NCBI RefSeq assembly: GCF_963576615.1
Contig: NC_088714.1
Span: 27,090,558-27,154,557, forward strand
Source of the DNA: Watersipora subatra
Taxonomy: Eukaryota > Bryozoa > Gymnolaemata > Cheilostomatida > Watersiporidae
Direction: 5' to 3'
Length of the DNA stretch: 64,000 bases
The position numbers were made by a program, and so were the translations under genes. The notes beneath the pieces are model-generated. The model worked only from the letters and a program-made list of their open reading frames with translations. It searched no databases and was not told where the DNA came from. Below are positions 46,422 through 57,189 of the stretch, in pieces. The stretch's first letter is position 1. Each line of letters begins with the position of its first letter.

Positions 46422-46588
46422 TCCATACTATGAAAAGAAAATTCAAAATTATCTGTAATCTTTTAAATGCATTGAACAGTTTAGTAAAGAACAAATAATG
46501 CTGCGTGGATTAAAGCTAACAAATACTTTGACAGCACCAAGTTCTGTAAGAGTAGATGACTTCTACACATACTCTAGAAGGATCCTCA

Positions 46589-47473
46589 TTAAAGGTTGAC
46601 TTGCAACAAAATTCACATTACAGTTATTTGATATGAAAAGATTCACCATGTCTTACTCTGCTGTGTTGTAGGTGCCAAATATGTGGAAATGTGATTACAA
46701 ACTTTTAAAAGATAAAAAACGGTCAGTTAATCGCAGCCACACGAGACCGCCGTAGTTTGGATTAGTTTTCTAAAACGGCTCAAATGTGACGTAGCTGTGA
46801 GAGATGGTTTCTGTTTACACTTTCATGCAACCTTATTCGTCGACATATTTTCACAATTATACTTCACGCATTCAATAAAATCATGACTATTGTCCTTACG
46901 CGTCTGTTTTATCGTCATCGTAATGCTGTCACTTTTAGCAGTGATATCCTATAACTTACCGTAAAATTTCGTTTAATTTTTTAGTCTTAGCTTGAAGGAG
47001 TACATATCATTGTCTGATAATCATGACGAGCCTGTTGGTCACTTGTGATAATCAAAAAATGCTGCAGAAATTATTTGCTAAGTATTAGGTCACATGATCA
47101 GATCACGACTTGCCGATTAGACCAAACCGAAACAAAACTGTAAAGTAGCGAACATCTATACTTGATACGGGGTCTTCGGTAAAACCCGAAGTGTTTGTCA
47201 TAAACTAGTGCTACGATAAGTTTTATATTGAGCTTTTCATTGGCCTTTCAATTCACGTGAGAACATCACGTGACAAGACAATAACCAAATTTCATGACTA
47301 CGCCAGAGAAATAAAAAGATTCGAATTTATGGCGGCTTTTCGTTTTTGAGCTTTTAAGAGCTTGTATTCACATTTCCACATATGTGGCACCTACAACACA
47401 ACAGAGTAAGACATGGTGAATCTTTTGATACTAAATAACTGTAATGTGAATTTTGTTGCAATTCAACCTTTAA
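46589..47473. mobile_element. ~885 bp element with ~110 bp inverted termini
   Basis: Left arm from 'attaaaggttgacttgc' to about 46700 and right arm from about 47366 to 'gcaattcaacctttaa' are near-exact inverses. The inside is unlike the neighbourhood, richer in GC, with 'cacgtg' sites and short palindromes, and has no protein frame. Non-autonomous DNA transposon of unassigned superfamily. Confidence 0.7.
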
Positions 47474-47804
47474 AGATACAACCAAGAGTCCTGTGTGGTC
47501 TTTTACAATGCTTGAAATATTTTTAGATTCACTCCTTTGAGATATATAAGTAGTACAATTTTCAAAATGAACAAATATAGGAATTCATTTTAATGATAGG
47601 ATGATGACAATTGTATAATCCGTTTAGAGCTAAATCAATATATCTATTTGTGATTAGCTCTAACTGCTTTTGGTTATCTGAACAATTGATATTTTAAATT
47701 AAATTTGACATCTACTAGAGTAACATTAAATTAACAGCTTAAAGGATTAACTCTACCAGTTTTAATGGATTATTGATTAACTTAGTAAGATTAACAATAA
47801 TCCT

Positions 47805-47900
47805 ATAGCTGACAGCAAAGATCTTATAGTTGACAGCAGTAATCTTATAGCTGACAGCAGTGGTCTCATAGATGACAGCAGTGATCTTATAGTTGACCAG
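47805..47900. repeat. 21 bp tandem repeat
   Basis: About 4.5 copies of a unit like 'atcttatagctgacagcagt'. Confidence 0.7.
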
Positions 47901-47980
47901 CATTCTGGTGGTTTAAAATTCTTACAACACAAAACCATAAAATTTGTCCATATTTTTGAAGAATAAAATTATTAAAATTT

Positions 47981-48514
47981 AACTTGCACAAATTTTTAAT
48001 AGATTTTATTGAAAAGTTTTTAGCAGCTGCGGTTTTTTGATGTTTGAGGTGATCTGACTGCCGGGATGATTTGACGCTAAAATCGACGAAAGTTTATCGC
48101 GGTTAAAATGCTGGGATCAAGTAAAAGTGTGATATTGCAATTGTTTTTGATGTTTGAGGTCATCTGACTGCCAGGATGTTCCAACATTAAAATCAACAAA
48201 ACTTGATCGTAGTTAAAATGCTCAAATCAAACGAAAGCGCGATTATGATGTCTATAGTAGCAAAGAGACTGACAGAAGAAAAACACTTAATGATGCAACT
48301 TAAACGCAATAGCTGATATCAACTTTAGCAACTAATGATGTCATTTCGCGACGTTCATTTTTTTTTAAGCGTTTTAATCGTGATCAAGTTTTGTTGATTA
48401 TAACTTTGCAGCATAATGACAGTCAAACCACCCAAATATAAAAAAAACAATCGCAACTGATAGAACAATTCTGATATTTTCAAATAAAATCTACTAAAAT
48501 TCATGTGCAAGTTC
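47981..48514. mobile_element. M1-family MITE, copy 5, partly duplicated inside
   Basis: Starts 'aacttgcacaaatttt', ends 'tcatgtgcaagttcattt'. The left half contains the 'tttttgatgtttgaggt' block twice (about 48030 and 48138), showing an internal duplication. Confidence 0.65.
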
Positions 48515-49925
48515 ATTTTTAAATTGAATGTTGATTAAGAAGGATTTTCACAGTAAAATGCTACAAGTCCACGATAAGCACTATAAATTTACCTTACACA
48601 ATTCTACCACGTAAGTTTGTATATATCAAATAGTGTGCAGCTTATTATGCTTTTTTGTGTGATACCGCAATGTGAATGCATTATTTTTTTCAAACTCATA
48701 GCAATTTTTAACATGCTAACATGCTGAGAGAGAGTATTATTATCCTTAATGTAGAACAATACACAGTCTATGCAATGTTTGTCTCTACTAGCCAGTAATG
48801 TGTGAACATGGAAATATGACCCATTAGCTACCGCGTGAATGCGTGAAAGTAGTCATCCAGTGCCATTATCTGATGGATGATTTACTAATCTGTACTAACA
48901 TTTAAAGAGAGAAGCAATGCAGGTGTGATAATTGTAAGAACATTTACTGTAAGAAAGCTAAAGCTGCCTCCTTGTTTGGAAAGAGATTTGTGCCAGTCCT
49001 AGATATAATTTCTAGTGTGTAACAATATGTTTAGTGCATAGAGAGACAGTTGCTGTCTCAAAACTGAAGAACAGACAAGTGGTAAACATGTCAAGAAACC
49101 TGTTTGTGTTCTCATCTGAGCAAATACTTATAGAATAGTCAATGCAAAATGTAGCTTAAATTCATGTATGTTTAAATTCATGTCACCAGATCATCAAAGG
49201 TGTGAAATAGGATAACCTGTAAGAACTCAAATTTGCAAAAAGACATTTATTTAAAATTTCCAGTGTGAACCATAAAATACAACTGGTTCATGACTGGGTT
49301 ACTTATGAATATCTGCTCATGTTTCAAAAGAAAAATCATGAATTAAAAATAAGTAACAAAATATCTTTTTTCTTTTATGATAATATGCGCCATATTCAGC
49401 TTTGGTTCTATGAATTAAAAACGTTGAATAAAAAAAAGTTGAGTGTGTTGTCATCTGTCAAGTTGTTTTTAGCTGACAAAAATTATTACTTAAATGCTAT
49501 GACTAACATAACATCAGAAAATTCAAATAAGCAATAAATTCCCCTATAATTTATGAAAAGATTTTTACTAACATTCTAATAAAGAGAAACAATAAATGTA
49601 AAAAAGTAATGTTACAACTTTGCCTTCCTTGCATGATGTCGCGCGTCATTCTTAGCTTTGGCTTTAGGGATCAAACATCACAAATGCAAGGGAATGTTTT
49701 ACGACCTACTGAATGTGTTATTTTGTCATCAGAGTTTTCTAGAGTTGACAAACAGTCACCATACTACAGATCATTGACTGAAGGTATTGATTTAACTGCA
49801 GTAGTAGTGCAACAAAGGCAAAAGGCAATAAAATTTAAAACCTAGAGTTGGTCAACAATTTGAAGTCTCGCATGCTTATACCTCAACAACTTCATTTTAT
49901 AAAACTCTCATTAGAACTAACTCAT
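48515..49925. other. intergenic stretch
   Basis: Holds the second copy (about 48830-49040) of the direct duplication with 43690-43900. Two 78-90 codon frames at 49265-49537 and 49609-49845 match nothing I know and were not called. Confidence 0.4.
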
Positions 49926-49929
49926 TTTT

Positions 49930-50478
49930 TTATTAACATCAGGAACATTAGTTACTAGATAACTTTATGCCTAGATAGAGTTCAGTATTTACATACTTCT
50001 TACTGTTTAATTTAAATATGATTTAGCTAAATTTAGATAATCACTCCCTAATTAAGTGATTAGTGTAATCAAGGATTATCTTTAGTTCCCTAAAGGTTGA
50101 CATTCTAATAAGCTCTGACACTCATTAGAGTATCATTAGATTAGCAGATCAACAGATTAATGGATTAAAGATTAACCATTATCAAGGAAGATAAATTCAT
50201 AGGAGAACATTAGCGGCAGCCCAGTAGCTGTCAAAAATGAACCTTTTTAGATGCTGCTGCAAAATAAAGCATCACACTTTAGAGATGACTTGTACAAACT
50301 TGCTTAAATCCTCCTAGACTCCTAGAAGAGTACATCATTTGCGTGTGTTATTATCCCACGAACTTGAATAGAACTTTCTGGCTGCCAATTTAGTAGTAAA
50401 CTCTATGTAATACAATAGCAATAGATTCTCTCTCGGTCATGTCTGCCTGACTCGCTAGAGTATAATTCATAAAATCTC
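49930..50478. repeat. inner left arm of the inverted duplication
   Basis: Inverse match to about 52033-52580, roughly 85% by eye. Shared blocks include 'tgtttaatttaaatatgatttag', 'ttccctaaaggttgacattct' and 'gcagcagcatctaaaaagg' (inverse). The mirror axis is near 51255. Confidence 0.75.
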
Positions 50479-52032
50479 CTTTCTAGCATTAGTAATATCT
50501 TTTCTGTTCATAAATCGGTCAGTTTGGTAATGAATTTATAACAAAATTATAAACAAAAGATAAATATAGATTAGCATTGATTTCTGCATCTTTAATTTTA
50601 TACAAGTATAAAACAATGTGTTACAGTATTTCTTTTATTGTACACTGTATACTCCTTTGAAGTACTATCAGATCCTTCTAGCATATACCATATACTACAA
50701 TAACATCTGTGACTGTCTGTCTGGTCATCAAAATCCATGATTAGATGTTGGGGAAAAACATTTTTTCCTACGAGATTCAAAGTCATCACACTGATCTTGG
50801 CTGACCAACACTCCAATCAACCGCCTATTGGCGGTTTGATTTTTTGACTACTTTTGATTAGCGTTATTTTCAAATAATTATACACATAGCTATTACACTC
50901 AAAGATCTCTCACAACACACTATACTGCCAGGGTAGTATTTGTAATAAAGAGTCAACTAATAAAATACCATATTATTTTGAAGCATTTAAAAACATTTAT
51001 AGCCATTTATGGCATTATTTTTTATGCTTAATTTTATTTTTGCCCTGTTCACTCATTTTTTTTCAAAGATAGGTTATATCATCATAGTGGTAGCATTACT
51101 TTGTATCAGTTTGTAAGACCAGTACAGAGACCACTTTATGAACTTTTTTAAACAATTGATTGCTTGCCTTAGACAGAACTACAGTAAAGTATAATATTGG
51201 CTGAAATGTGTGACAATAAACATAGAAGTTTGTTTATTGCACTCTCTATAATTAGGCTATCAAATATATACATTGTATATATAAAATATCAAAATATATC
51301 AAATATATATATTAAATCATTTTTAGTGTATTTTGATTGTTTGCATTTATTAGCGCAAAGGAATTCTTTCAAATGAAAAATAAAAACTGAATTCCTGCCT
51401 TATCTGTCACTCGTGCCTGTTTCAGTTTTGACACAGTAGCCGCCTGCATGTATAATGAAAGATTAACTTTGATGTTGTTATACCCCAGAAGTCATACCTA
51501 AAGCTGACACAGATCTGTTACCAAAACAAGAAGACACTTTTAGTCTCACATGGATGAATTATCTAGTAACTTTAACCACTGTATCGTGTCCTTCTTTACA
51601 TATCAGTAGACATTGGCAAACTATCCAGTAAATAATAACAATGGTTGTCCACTTTCACCCATTTTTCTCTATCGAAGATGACGGACAGATTTTGAACGTG
51701 TGCTAACTGATATAATTTCTATATGATTTTACTGCTACTTGATTACGTATAATTGAGTCATGACTGTGTGCTGTAGTATGAACAGAGAGTCAAATAATAA
51801 AATGAAATCTTGCCAATATCTTAAACAGCTTGGCACAATGTGTTCACCGAATCACTATCAAGGAAAAGGTGTTACATCTTTCAGTTGCCAAGTGTACTAC
51901 ACAAGCCACAACTGCTAACAGAGGATGTGACTCAATTACATTAATCTCTTTCTTTAATGATACTATAACGAATGTCAAATCTTAACAGAATGCCAACTTT
52001 TTGGGAACCAAAGATAATCCTTAATTACACTA
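50479..52032. other. spacer around the axis of the inverted duplication
   Basis: No gene supported. A 26-base palindrome ('aatcaaccgcct' and its near inverse) lies at about 50814-50840; a TATA/AAATAT tract at about 51260-51320 sits at the axis. Confidence 0.45.
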
Positions 52033-52580
52033 ATCTACGAATTATACTCTAGTGAGTCAGTCAGACATGACCCGACCCGGTGAGCATTTATTGCTGCTGT
52101 ATCACATTTATTTTACTATTAAATTGACAGTCAGAAAGTCCTGCTTAAAGCCATAGAATAATAAACAAGCAAATTATATATTCTTTTAGTAGTCTAGGAA
52201 GATTTCACCAAGTTTTTAAAGGTCATCTTTAAATTGTGATGCTTCATCTTGCAGCAGCATCTAAAAAGGTTCATATTTGACAGCTAGTGGGCTGCCGCTA
52301 ACCTTCTCTTAGGCATTTATAATCCGTGATAATGGTTAATATTTAATCCATTAATCTGTTAATAATTATGTTGATCTGTTAATCTGACGATACTCTAACG
52401 AATGTCAAATGTTATTAGAATGTCAACCTTTAGGGAACTAAAAATAATCCTTGATTACAATAATCACTTAATTATGGAGTGATCATCTAAATTTAGCTAA
52501 ATCATATTTATATTAAACAGTAAGAAGTATGTGAACACTGAACTCTATTTAAGCATAAAGCTATCCAGTAACTAATGTTT
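52033..52580. repeat. inner right arm of the inverted duplication
   Basis: Inverse partner of 49930-50478. It ends 20 bases before the CTA microsatellite. Confidence 0.75.
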
Positions 52581-52599
52581 CAGACTTTGTTCTAAACCT

Positions 52600-52600
<1 letters not shown>

Positions 52601-52687
<87 letters not shown>

Positions 52688-52790
52688 CACTACTACTACT
52701 AATATTGCTACTACTAATACTACTATTACTACTACTACTACTAATATTGCTACTACTAATACTATTAATACTACTACGAATACCACTACA
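52601..52790. repeat. (CTA)n microsatellite
   Basis: About 27 uninterrupted CTA units and then an interrupted part with CTAATA and TTGCTA variants. The long Val run in the reverse frame is an artefact of this repeat. Confidence 0.95.
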
Positions 52791-52813
52791 AAGAAACTAC
52801 CGATGTAATGCAA

Positions 52814-54299
52814 ACAGAATATAGCTCTGTAATTTATGTTACAAAGTTATAAGTAATTTTAAAGGAGATCATTTTTTTGTGTTTTAATTAATTAATAATA
52901 GTCTGTAATCCTTGATACTAGACAGTAGACAAATTTCAATAACTATGAGGCTAGTACATGTACTACTATTTACTAGTAGTACTACTAATAAGTATTAGTA
53001 CCACAATTTACTAGTACTGATAGTTACTAGTTACTGTAGTAGTACTATTTAGTATTTAGTAAGAATGCTATAAATACCTTAACAAATTATAAAATATTTT
53101 TGTGGTAATATCTCATTGAAGATGCAACGAGATACTAAAATAATAATTTACTTTCAATTAATTTCATGAACTGAATTGCCTTTTCACCACAGTTATATAT
53201 ATTTATGCAAACTCTACATTGCATCATTCAATTACAGTGACCTTTCCATATATCAGCAAGCAAGGAGACATTGGTACAAGATTTTTTAAAACTTTTTGTG
53301 AGTTGCTTTTCATTGTATGAAATTACCATTCTGCTTGTGTCAGTAATGACTGTCCTCAGAACAACCGTAAAACGCGGTGCACTTTTTGTGTCTAGTGTTG
53401 ATCTATAACTTATCCTCCGTACATATTATCTTAGCAAACTCTATTTATAGAGATACAGGTTGATGAATAATCAAAATGGCTCATGTCAATGTATTGAAAG
53501 TGGCTATATCTTGTCTGACCAACAATGGTGTAAAGAAGCTAAAAAAGCTATGTTTGAAATGGTGGTGATTTGACGATTCGAAATCCCCCAATATTTGAAA
53601 CAAATTCCCTTGCTATAAGAACTCATTCACTGCATCCAAAATTTATACACGTTGTTTACTTGTTCTACTCTTAGTATCTATGATAATTTTACAGTCAGGT
53701 TTCAAAAATTTTTCCAAAAGTCCGGTTTAAAACCGCTTCGCTTTTGGAAAATCTTTCAACTTGCAGATTCAAGCAAAATACAGAGCAATAAGACTGCTAG
53801 ATTCTGAATGCTACAGCTGATTAACTTAGGTAAACATAGTAACTGTCAACTTGGCCATGCAAGAATTAAACATTAGCAACAATACTTCATCAAAATATTG
53901 GGTATTCACACCCCATAAACTGACATATTTCTCGATGAATCCTAACTGAAGAACTTTAACAATGCTGAGACATGAAACAGTTTTGTTTTAGTTAATTTAA
54001 TGGCTACAGAAATACAGTTCCGCTAGCAATATATTTCTATTGTTTATCAACTCTTTAACTTTTAATGCTCTATGTATCACTGCTGCAATCAGGAATACTG
54101 CTGTTTTATAAATTATACAGTTTTCAGCTGTAGAAAATCTTTAATGGTGAGGAAATGCTGGATGTTTGATGATGTTTTTAAAAACAGCGCAATTTCAAGT
54201 TTTGTAGGTGATGCTAGCCTATTATAAATACGTAATCTCATTGAAATTAACTTAGGACCCTGATAGTTGTCTCTCTAGAGTCTAGCAGATGTTTATCCA
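52814..54299. other. intergenic stretch
   Basis: No gene supported. About 52940-53060 is rich in 'actagta' variants, probably decayed microsatellite. Confidence 0.4.
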
Positions 54300-54338
54300 A
54301 TCAAAACGAAGTAAGCTAATTAGCCATAATTCTATTAG

Positions 54339-54385
54339 CCAATCGTGTAACAGCTATTCTTATGAGCATCTTTTCGCCTATAAAT
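54339..54385 (+). promoter_or_regulatory. CCAAT and TATA boxes of copy B
   Basis: CCAAT at 54339-54343 and TATAAAT at 54379-54385, 49 bases before the ATG. The same boxes occur in copy A. Confidence 0.55.
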
Positions 54386-54433
54386 TTGGAGGCCACCCAT
54401 CCAATAGTCACATTTACTCTAACTACCACAGCC

Positions 54434-54913
54434 ATGTCTAACTCACCTCTTCTAAAGATGGATACAACTCCTACAGATAACGTGGAAAGCGTGAGAACTG
54501 CCAGGAATGGAAACGGAATGAACAACGGTTCTACACCAGCCCGGAACAGCTGCTGCAGAAAAAAGCTCTACACCCCGAGGACAAAGTGCAGCCTACAATT
54601 AGCTGTAGCAACTAAGAAGGTTGCTAAGTTAAACACTCTACTAAAAAGGTTGGATGAGAGAGGTCAAAGGGCAAGGAGGCACAAACATGTTATGGCTGAC
54701 TACAGAATCAATTTGAAGAGAGCGACAGTAGAGAGTGTTAGATGCATGTACATAGAGTACATTGAACGCAAACAGAACAGCCTCTCAGGGCACAGAGCTG
54801 ATGCCTGCGCTAGGGATATGAAAGTAGATGAATTTCTTACTCCAGCTAAAACAGGCAATAGACTGAGACCTGGAGATGGGTTGGAGAGTCCTTTAGCTCT
54901 TCCTCTCGAATGA
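54434..54913 (+). CDS. uncharacterised basic helical protein with CDK-type sites, copy B
   Basis: Intronless frame of 159 residues, the divergent twin of 42540-43019 11 kb away. Five residues differ (positions 17, 18, 28, 36 and 84 or close to these), four of them in the first 40; at least two silent changes were seen, so the pair is recent or homogenised. Not recognised as any known family; I looked for histone folds, protamine runs and geminin-type coiled coils and saw none. TPAR at 34-37 and TPAKT at 136-140 are full CDK-type sites. The Lys/Arg/Leu helix spans about 52-120. The start was chosen because it follows the TATA box at a normal distance in both copies. Confidence 0.68.
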   Translation: MSNSPLLKMDTTPTDNVESVRTARNGNGMNNGSTPARNSCCRKKLYTPRTKCSLQLAVATKKVAKLNTLLKRLDERGQRARRHKHVMADYRINLKRATVESVRCMYIEYIERKQNSLSGHRADACARDMKVDEFLTPAKTGNRLRPGDGLESPLALPLE

Positions 54914-54976
54914 CAAGCACTGTCTACGCCTTCCATAAAGTTTCCTTGTTCTATAATTGGTCGAATGACCCAAAAC

Positions 54977-54992
54977 GGCCTTTCTCGAGGCC
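54977..54992 (+). terminator. histone-type 3' stem-loop after the copy B gene
   Basis: AAAAC, then GGCCTT-TCTC-GAGGCC, then ACCA, again 63 bases after the stop. It differs from copy A only in the last loop base (C for T). The canonical form is GGCYCT-TTTC-AGRGCC with the same flanks and the same total length. A purine run follows at about 55006-55011. Confidence 0.65.
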
Positions 54993-55035
54993 ACCAATCT
55001 CTATAGAGAGTTTGTTCACCATTACATGTTAACGG

Positions 55036-56021
55036 CAACAAAATAGTTTTACGTATTTTTAAGTGTATTCACATGTTAACGACAGACGGAGTTTTAACAT
55101 ACATATAGAATATTTTTGTGTTAATTGCATAAAAATGCAGGTGGCAGCACAATAACAGATGGTTAGTTATTTACCCATTCCACATATAATAAGTGCTTTT
55201 AAGTTTGCATTATTTACAGAGAAAAGCTGTAGTTAACAAAAAATTTCTCAAACGTGAATTTGAGCTCTTGTTTGGCTTTGCTTTTGGCTATGCCCAATAG
55301 CCGCATCACTCTCGTTGTCCACTGAAAAATTTCTTATGCGCTTCCTACGGTTCTGTAGTAGGAAGCGTATACTGGACCAGTTTTTTACTAGACCAGTTCT
55401 GCGGAACAAGTTGGATTTGTGGCAACGCTTGAGCTAAGCAATATCTAACAACCCAAACTAGTAGTTCTGGTAAACTACTGGTTGAATTTTAACTTCAGGA
55501 GAACCCCTCTGAAATCTGCTCATGGCAATAATGTAAAGATACTCTACCGGCCAATTTATACTCTTTGTTTGTAAATAACAGAAAAGAGAATTCCTTGCTG
55601 CAAAGAGCATTTTGTAGTTTGTAGGCAACAACATCCAGGTGAATGAATATTTTTAAAACTTGCTGTTATTGCTGTTTAATTGCTGTTTAATTGCTTAACG
55701 TACATGTTAAAACATTCGTAGCCATGTGGTCTAGAACACCTGACCTCCTGAGAAATGAACACCAAACTGAGGCCAGGTGTTCTAGACCTGTGCAGTCTAG
55801 GTTTTTCTGATGCAGACTTCTTGGCGGAGACAGCTTCAATTGATGCAGCTGATGATCCGTAGCCTTTCTGATTTATTTTCTTTATCTCTAGTATGAATGA
55901 TTCCTTTACATGATTCTTTAGGCTCCCATAGCCAAAATCTTATTGAAGAATCTCATGACGTACATCTGTCAAATACGTAAATGCAGCTTTTATCTGAAAA
56001 TTTTTTCTTCTACTTTTACTT
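55036..56021. other. intergenic stretch with hairpins
   Basis: No gene supported. Hairpins lie at about 55336-55372 (arms 'atgcgcttcctac' and near inverse) and 55728-55788 (15 bp perfect arms, 'ggtctagaacacctg'). Confidence 0.5.
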
Positions 56022-56029
56022 AAAATTGG

Positions 56030-57157
56030 TAGAGGTGGAACGAGACACGAGACGTCTCGAGTATCGACCTGTCTCGTATCGGTCTCGTCTCGACTTAACT
56101 ATTGCCAAACTCGAGACAGGAAATAGAGCTAAAGCGCCTGCGCACGGTTGCTAAAACATGGCTTCTTGCGGTAGCAACAACTCCATATATTGTAATGGAT
56201 TGCGGGCAACCGCCTTTAAAGTTATACCCAGTCCGTTACTACCTGTTGCTATTGATTATGTTGGCCGCTGAGTCTAATCATGTAGTCCGGACACCGGCCC
56301 TGTAATATTTTAGTTCGGTTCTGTGTCCTTAAAACAGATACCGGGTCGTATCTAATTACTCTTCGGATAATCCAATTTAATAAATAAGACTTGCGGGTAA
56401 AATGTTTGTATTTTATCGTATCGTGTCTAAACACCAACTGTCCTTCATAAAATTCGGGCCTCTTTTACGTATATACTACCAATCGCGGGTAAAACTTGCC
56501 CGGACACGGAGAAACGAACGAAAGGCCGTGTCGACCATAGTCCGTGTTCGGTTAACAATGACGTTTTGTTAGCTCAATATAAGAATATACATGTGCATGT
56601 ATACAGTAATTAATATAATTTCATGAGTACAATTTAAATATAATTCACATACTACAGTTAATACACAAACAACACTTAACATTAATGAAACGATGAGAAT
56701 GAAAGTGTTATCGTGTGTTCTTTTAGTTGCGGTAATTCTTTGTAGAGCGACGGCTATCGGTTTCATTACATTAAAAAGTAAGAACTATTCAATAGATGGT
56801 AAAAATATACATGTACAAAGCAGTATGTTTATAATAATTATGATCAATCAAGCTCAAAATTTTTAGAATATATAACTTCGGTATTTTAGAGCTGTTTGTG
56901 TCACTTTTGTTAACAAAAACTACATGCATATCACTATTAAAAATTAATGTTGTATTTAAATCGTTTACACCAGGTGAAAATTCAATTTAAAAATAGTTTT
57001 ATTAATTTTATATATACCAAGTAGCTAGTACTTGTGTAGTGAAATCATCACCAAATGCTCATTATTTTACTGTCTCGTGTCTCGAGTCTCGAATTTTTAC
57101 AAGACAGTGTCTCGAGTCTCGTCTCGAACTTAAAAAACCTGTCTCGTTCCACCTCTA
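56030..57157. mobile_element. hAT-type non-autonomous element carrying a signal-peptide-like exon
   Basis: Inverted termini 'tagaggtggaac' and 'gttccacctcta', with an 8 bp target duplication AAAATTGG at 56022-56029 and 57158-57165, both typical of hAT. Subterminal regions repeat 'gtctcgagtctcg' motifs in both orientations. No transposase frame. It interrupts the right arm of the inverted duplication and so arrived later. Confidence 0.85.
56693..56777 (+). CDS. possible first exon encoding a secretory signal peptide, inside the hAT element
   Basis: From an ATG the frame reads MRMKVLSCVLLVAVILCRA then TAIGFITLK, a textbook signal peptide (basic start, 13-residue hydrophobic core, small residues before a likely cleavage after TA). 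It runs into AAAAA/GTAAGA, a good 5' splice site. No downstream exon was recognised within the element. It could be a captured host exon or chance; no expression evidence. Confidence 0.35.
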
Positions 57158-57189
57158 AAAATTGGTTGAGCTGTACGTCACAACAAAAA

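Larger units (their letters stand above)
54300..55035. repeat. gene-bearing right arm of the inverted duplication
   Basis: Inverse partner of 42420-43150. Confidence 0.85.

Noticed and set aside
49265..49845. Two plus-strand frames of 90 and 78 codons
   Set aside because: No recognisable domain, no promoter or splice context, composition like the surroundings.
52592..52813. Poly-valine reading frame on the minus strand
   Set aside because: It is the reverse reading of the CTA microsatellite; no gene.
54362..54433. 24-codon upstream extension of the copy B gene
   Set aside because: It reads through the TATA box, and copy A has no matching ATG; the start at 54434 is shared by both copies.
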